Assembly: GCA_020849825.1 (NCBI GenBank)
Contig: JADZFP010000314.1
Location: forward strand, 1-8,449
Length of the DNA stretch: 8,449 bases
Source: Saprospiraceae bacterium
GTDB lineage: Bacteria > Bacteroidota > Bacteroidia > Chitinophagales > Saprospiraceae
Reading direction: 5' to 3'
Positions 6,485-8,449 of the stretch are shown in pieces (within the stretch, counting starts at the first letter, position 1; every line of letters begins with the position of its first letter). The translations under genes were made by a program, and so were the position numbers. Under the pieces are notes generated by a model, which had not been told where the DNA came from, made no database searches, and worked only from the letters and a program-made list of their open reading frames with translations.

Positions 6485-7837
6485 TTATTGTAAATCAATG
6501 ATTTTATCCGCCTCCCGAATGCCGCTCAAATAGGCCCCGTGCGCCGTGGAAAAATAATCCACCTCGGTGTGTTCGCCGGCGAAAAAGAGTTTGTCGTTCA
6601 CTGTTTCGGCCAGGTCTTCAAAGTGGCGCATTTCCGTGCCTGTGGCCGTAAAGGAGTAGGCGCCGAACGCATTCTCGTTTGTGGCCCATTTGGTGCGGAG
6701 CAGTTGGGTCGGCTCGGGTATGTTGTTGCCGTAAATATCGCGCAAATGCCCCATGATCTCGCCAATCACCTGCGCGTCGCTCATGGTTTCGGTCAGCCGG
6801 CCGTAGTCGGCATAGGCGAAAGTCATCAGGGCATTGACCGAGGGGTGGATTTTTTTGACGTTGAGGAAATAATTGAACTTGTCGCGTGCCTCGGGCGTGT
6901 AGATCAGAAACAGCACGTCGTCCCAGAATGCCGTGTCCCATGTCAACAGAAATTTGTTGACGCAGCTCATGCCGATTTTTTCAATAGCCGTTTGTTTGGC
7001 GGCCGGCAGGGCGGGTGTAAACTGGATGCTGTTGTTTTTCAATACGCCCAGCGGCACGGTGACGATGGCGTAATCGGCTTCGCTCACCGTGCCGTTGTGG
7101 GTTACCCGTACCTTGTTGCCCGCGTAATCGACGTTTGTGACCCGCTGGTTGAGTTGCACGTCCAGTCCGTTGGCCAGAAAAACGGGGATGGTATCGTAGC
7201 CGTTGGCAGCGATTTTTTCGATGCCGCCGAATTCCTCGCCCTCGTCGTAGAGCAGAGAAGACACCTGATCCAGGTCGCCCAGATCGAAAGTGACGTAGGT
7301 CGACAGGAAGAAGCGCCACAGTCGGTTGTCGGCGTACTGCGGGTATTGTTCGAAAAAGACGGTTTCAAAACTTTTCGCGGCGTTGCCCTGATTCATCAGG
7401 GTTTCGAGAATGTTGTAAAACTCGTTCTCCGTATCGCTGAATACGGAATCGCTGATTTCCATGCCGCCCAGGTCATAAGCAACGTAGTCGTCGTCGTTGG
7501 AAGGGACGGTATCCATGCCCGCCTGTTGCGCCAGGGCTGTGATCGGATTGCCGTTGATGCCGTGAATCCAGCTCGCCCCTTCGTCGAAGGCGATGCCCAG
7601 CGAGCGGTTGCTGCGCAAGCGGCCGCCGACACGATCCTGGGCTTCGAGTACCGTGACGCTGAAACCTTCGTTTTTCAGTTTGCGGGCGGCAGCCAGGCCG
7701 GAAATACCCGCGCCAACGACGATGACCGATTTGCCGATGGGGTCCTTTTCTTCTTTACAGGCGGTCAGTACCTGGGGCGCGAGCAGAATGACTCCCGCGC
7801 CTTTGACCGTTTTTTTGATAAAAATGCGTCTTTGCAT
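6485..7837 (-). CDS. Tat-exported flavin monoamine oxidase-family lipoprotein
   Basis: 450 residues, the usual length for a bacterial FAD-dependent amine oxidase. It opens with a twin-arginine signal (R3-R4-x-F-I-K-K) and a hydrophobic stretch ending in the lipobox LTAC, so Cys27 is probably lipidated and the FAD enzyme folded before export. The Rossmann motif VVGAGISGLAAARKL is at 40-54, with E65 for the adenine ribose, followed by the family signature RVGGR at 69-73. DEGASWIHG (85-93), VTVPLGVLKNN (259-269), NKFLLTW with K295 (the position aligned with the water-binding Lys of amine oxidases) and the C-terminal FAD block FFAGEHTE...STAHGAYLSG (418-439) complete the fold. It should oxidise a primary or secondary amine or polyamine to an imine, using O2 or another acceptor; the substrate is not decided by sequence. 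It is the first gene of the five-gene operon, and no candidate promoter lies closer than about 110 bases upstream. Confidence 0.9.
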   Translation of the reverse strand: MQRRIFIKKTVKGAGVILLAPQVLTACKEEKDPIGKSVIVVGAGISGLAAARKLKNEGFSVTVLEAQDRVGGRLRSNRSLGIAFDEGASWIHGINGNPITALAQQAGMDTVPSNDDDYVAYDLGGMEISDSVFSDTENEFYNILETLMNQGNAAKSFETVFFEQYPQYADNRLWRFFLSTYVTFDLGDLDQVSSLLYDEGEEFGGIEKIAANGYDTIPVFLANGLDVQLNQRVTNVDYAGNKVRVTHNGTVSEADYAIVTVPLGVLKNNSIQFTPALPAAKQTAIEKIGMSCVNKFLLTWDTAFWDDVLFLIYTPEARDKFNYFLNVKKIHPSVNALMTFAYADYGRLTETMSDAQVIGEIMGHLRDIYGNNIPEPTQLLRTKWATNENAFGAYSFTATGTEMRHFEDLAETVNDKLFFAGEHTEVDYFSTAHGAYLSGIREADKIIDLQ

Positions 7838-7912
7838 AGCGGTTGGGTGAATTCAAAGAGACAGAATGAGGGGCGCAGTCAGTGCTAAACCAAAGGCGAA
7901 AAAAATGATATT

Positions 7913-7931
7913 AATGGCTAAATATGCCATT
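7913..7931. repeat. Inverted repeat AATGGC-N7-GCCATT
   Basis: Two perfect 6-base arms (7913-7918 and 7926-7931) flank the AT-only spacer TAAATAT. It lies about 76 bases upstream of the amine oxidase start codon, within the predicted 5' untranslated region. It could be a regulator binding site or a short mRNA hairpin; the arms are too short and there is no T run after them for a terminator. Confidence 0.45.
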
Positions 7932-7934
7932 TTA

Positions 7935-7948
7935 GTGCAAATTGGCAC
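7935..7948. promoter_or_regulatory. Near-palindrome over the predicted operon transcription start (candidate operator)
   Basis: GTGCAAATTGGCAC matches its own reverse complement at 12 of 14 positions (GTGC arms, one mismatched pair inside). It lies immediately downstream, on the minus strand, of the candidate -7 element at 7950-7957 and so would cover the transcription start near 7943. That is a usual position for a repressor site. The functional reading is an inference from position and symmetry. Confidence 0.35.
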
Positions 7949-7949
7949 A

Positions 7950-7979
7950 AAAACCTACTGTCATGGTAATTTGACCAAG
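7950..7979 (-). promoter_or_regulatory. Candidate Bacteroidota-type promoter for the operon
   Basis: Read on the minus strand, TAGGTTTT (complement of 7950-7957) differs by one base from the -7 consensus TAnnTTTG, and CTTG (complement of 7976-7979) differs by one base from the -33 TTTG. The 18-base spacing is close to that usual in Bacteroidota. Transcription would begin near 7943, leaving about 105 untranslated bases. Such short degenerate elements occur by chance in AT-rich DNA, so this is tentative. Confidence 0.3.
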
Positions 7980-8119
7980 CCGCCCGACGCCTTGAATTTG
8001 TCCGCTTTTTTGCGCATTTTTTTAAAAAAAACAGACACTGTGCCCCATAGAAGAGCGGCTGGTGGCGCCCAAACCGGCGGGCAGGCTGTAAACCGGGGTA
8101 TGCTAAACTTGTTGAATCG

Positions 8120-8146
8120 AAACGGACAAGCCGAACGCCGTTTTTT
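8120..8146 (+). terminator. Terminator-like hairpin in the leader of the last lipoprotein gene (weak)
   Basis: AAACGG (8120-8125) pairs with CCGTTT (8138-8143) across a 12-base loop, and the distal arm runs into six T residues (8141-8146). On the plus strand this resembles a weak intrinsic terminator or attenuator 32 bases before the ATG at 8179. Only three pairs are G-C, so the hairpin is marginal and could be chance. Confidence 0.2.
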
Positions 8147-8178
8147 AACAAGTAGGCAAATAACTCAACCAACAGACT

Positions 8179-8449
8179 ATGATCAAGATGAAATTTGTTC
8201 TGGCAATCCTGGTTGCCTCTTTTGTCATTACAGCTTGCAACCAGACCACTCAATCGGTAAAAGACGAAGCCAAAAATGCTGTGAATCAAACCAATGAAAA
8301 GGTTCAGAAGGTCATCGATGAACTGGGTTTGGTGTACGTCGAAGAAGGCGCACAGGATGTGATCACCTATGATGAAGTCAATGCTGCTCAACAAGCCTGG
8401 TGTGATGCCCTGGTCAAAATCGGGCAAATCAAAGAAGAGGGCGGAGACT
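8179..8449 (+). CDS. Lipoprotein, N-terminal 90 residues (3' end outside window)
   Basis: The ATG at 8179 opens a frame that is still open at the window end. The signal MIKMKFVLAILVASFVITAC has a clear lipobox (ITAC) with lipidated Cys20; the internal ATG at 8188 would give an equally good, shorter signal. Residues 21-50 are polar and helical (SVKDEAKNAVNQTNEKVQKV), probably a spacer coil. From about residue 60 the sequence VITYDEVNAAQQAWCDALVKIG resembles, from memory, the start of a family of secreted NTF2/SnoaL-like proteins (some labelled phosphoribosyl-AMP cyclohydrolase in databases, probably wrongly), where the block is usually 'AQ.aWg..iVkIG..y.eGGDY'. Here Cys75 replaces the usual small residue. 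Too little is visible to settle the family. The gene is divergent from the operon. Confidence 0.7.
   Translation, partial: MIKMKFVLAILVASFVITACNQTTQSVKDEAKNAVNQTNEKVQKVIDELGLVYVEEGAQDVITYDEVNAAQQAWCDALVKIGQIKEEGGD

Larger units (their letters stand above)
1846..7837 (-). other. Five-gene cell-envelope operon
   Basis: The order is amine oxidase, GC-poor lipoprotein, outer-membrane protein, GH5-T9SS hydrolase, di-haem cytochrome. The gaps between stop and start codons are 1, 2, 12 and 4 bases, tight enough that translation is probably coupled and one transcript covers all five. Every product has an export signal: Tat lipoprotein, Sec lipoprotein, Sec signal plus barrel, Sec signal plus T9SS domain, and Sec signal or anchor plus haem. 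The VOC gene may be a sixth member after the heptamer-containing gap. No terminator-like hairpin is visible inside the unit. Confidence 0.75.
7838..8178. other. Divergent intergenic region (341 bases) without a convincing gene
   Basis: This stretch separates the minus-strand operon from a plus-strand lipoprotein gene, so it should hold promoters for both. The half near the operon (7890-8040) is AT-rich and has two inverted repeats, a promoter-like pair and a T7A8 tract (8017-8031) that could bend DNA. The other half (8041-8178) is GC-richer, with AAACCGG twice (8071-8077 and 8090-8096, 19 bases apart) and a hairpin-like AAACGG/CCGTTT just before a T run at 8141-8146. Open frames crossing it lack any recognisable protein character. 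Confidence 0.7.

Noticed and set aside
6539..7888. 449-codon open frame on the plus strand
   Set aside because: Antisense to the amine oxidase, whose FAD motifs are unmistakable. The translation is rich in F, V, H and G in the pattern expected from a reversed coding strand.
8104..8111. TAAACTTG as a -7 element for the last lipoprotein gene
   Set aside because: One mismatch to TAnnTTTG, but no TTTG- or TTG-like element at the expected distance upstream, so it is not better than chance.
7866..8297. 143-codon plus-strand frame across the intergenic region
   Set aside because: It runs in another frame through the convincing lipoprotein signal at 8179, and the translation shows no domain or compositional sign of a real protein.
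7918..8427. 169-codon minus-strand frame
   Set aside because: Mostly antisense to the lipoprotein gene at 8179 and then runs through AT-rich intergenic DNA; no recognisable motif and no neighbour support.

Overview
The window looks like a chromosomal fragment from a member of the Bacteroidota, probably a Saprospiraceae-like organism; the lineage is inferred. The supporting signs are a type IX secretion (T9SS) C-terminal sorting domain on a cellulase, tandem AT-rich heptamers of the ATGATGA kind at a gene boundary, no recognisable Shine-Dalgarno sequences, several lipoproteins, and a cytochrome whose two haem domains resemble the CcoO and CcoP subunits of Bacteroidota cbb3 oxidases.

Left part, 1-1451, plus strand: the 3' end of a surface or periplasmic protein resembling carboxypeptidase-like regulatory-domain proteins, then a 308-residue alpha/alpha-toroid (prenyltransferase/squalene-cyclase repeat) protein. 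Its stop codon lies 3 bases from the stop codon of a convergent VOC-family gene.

Centre, 1455-7837, minus strand: in transcription order these are a Tat-exported flavin amine oxidase lipoprotein, a GC-poor lipoprotein of unknown function, a small outer-membrane beta-barrel-like protein with a Cys pair at its mature N-terminus, a T9SS-exported GH5 glycoside hydrolase, a di-haem cytochrome c joining a CcoO-like to a CcoP-like domain, and finally the VOC protein. The first five are separated by only 1, 2, 12 and 4 bases, so they almost certainly form one transcription unit; the VOC gene follows after 34 bases containing the heptamer repeat. All five operon products carry export signals, so the operon encodes a cell-envelope set: a periplasm-facing redox enzyme, a possible electron-carrying cytochrome, an outer-membrane protein and a secreted polysaccharide hydrolase. 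The combination is the most interesting part of the window; that the proteins work together is an inference from gene order.

Right part, 7838-8449: a 341-base AT-rich intergenic region with a candidate Bacteroidota-type promoter and two inverted repeats upstream of the operon, then the first 90 codons of a plus-strand lipoprotein gene that runs off the window. No rRNA, tRNA, CRISPR array, insertion sequence or integration site was seen.
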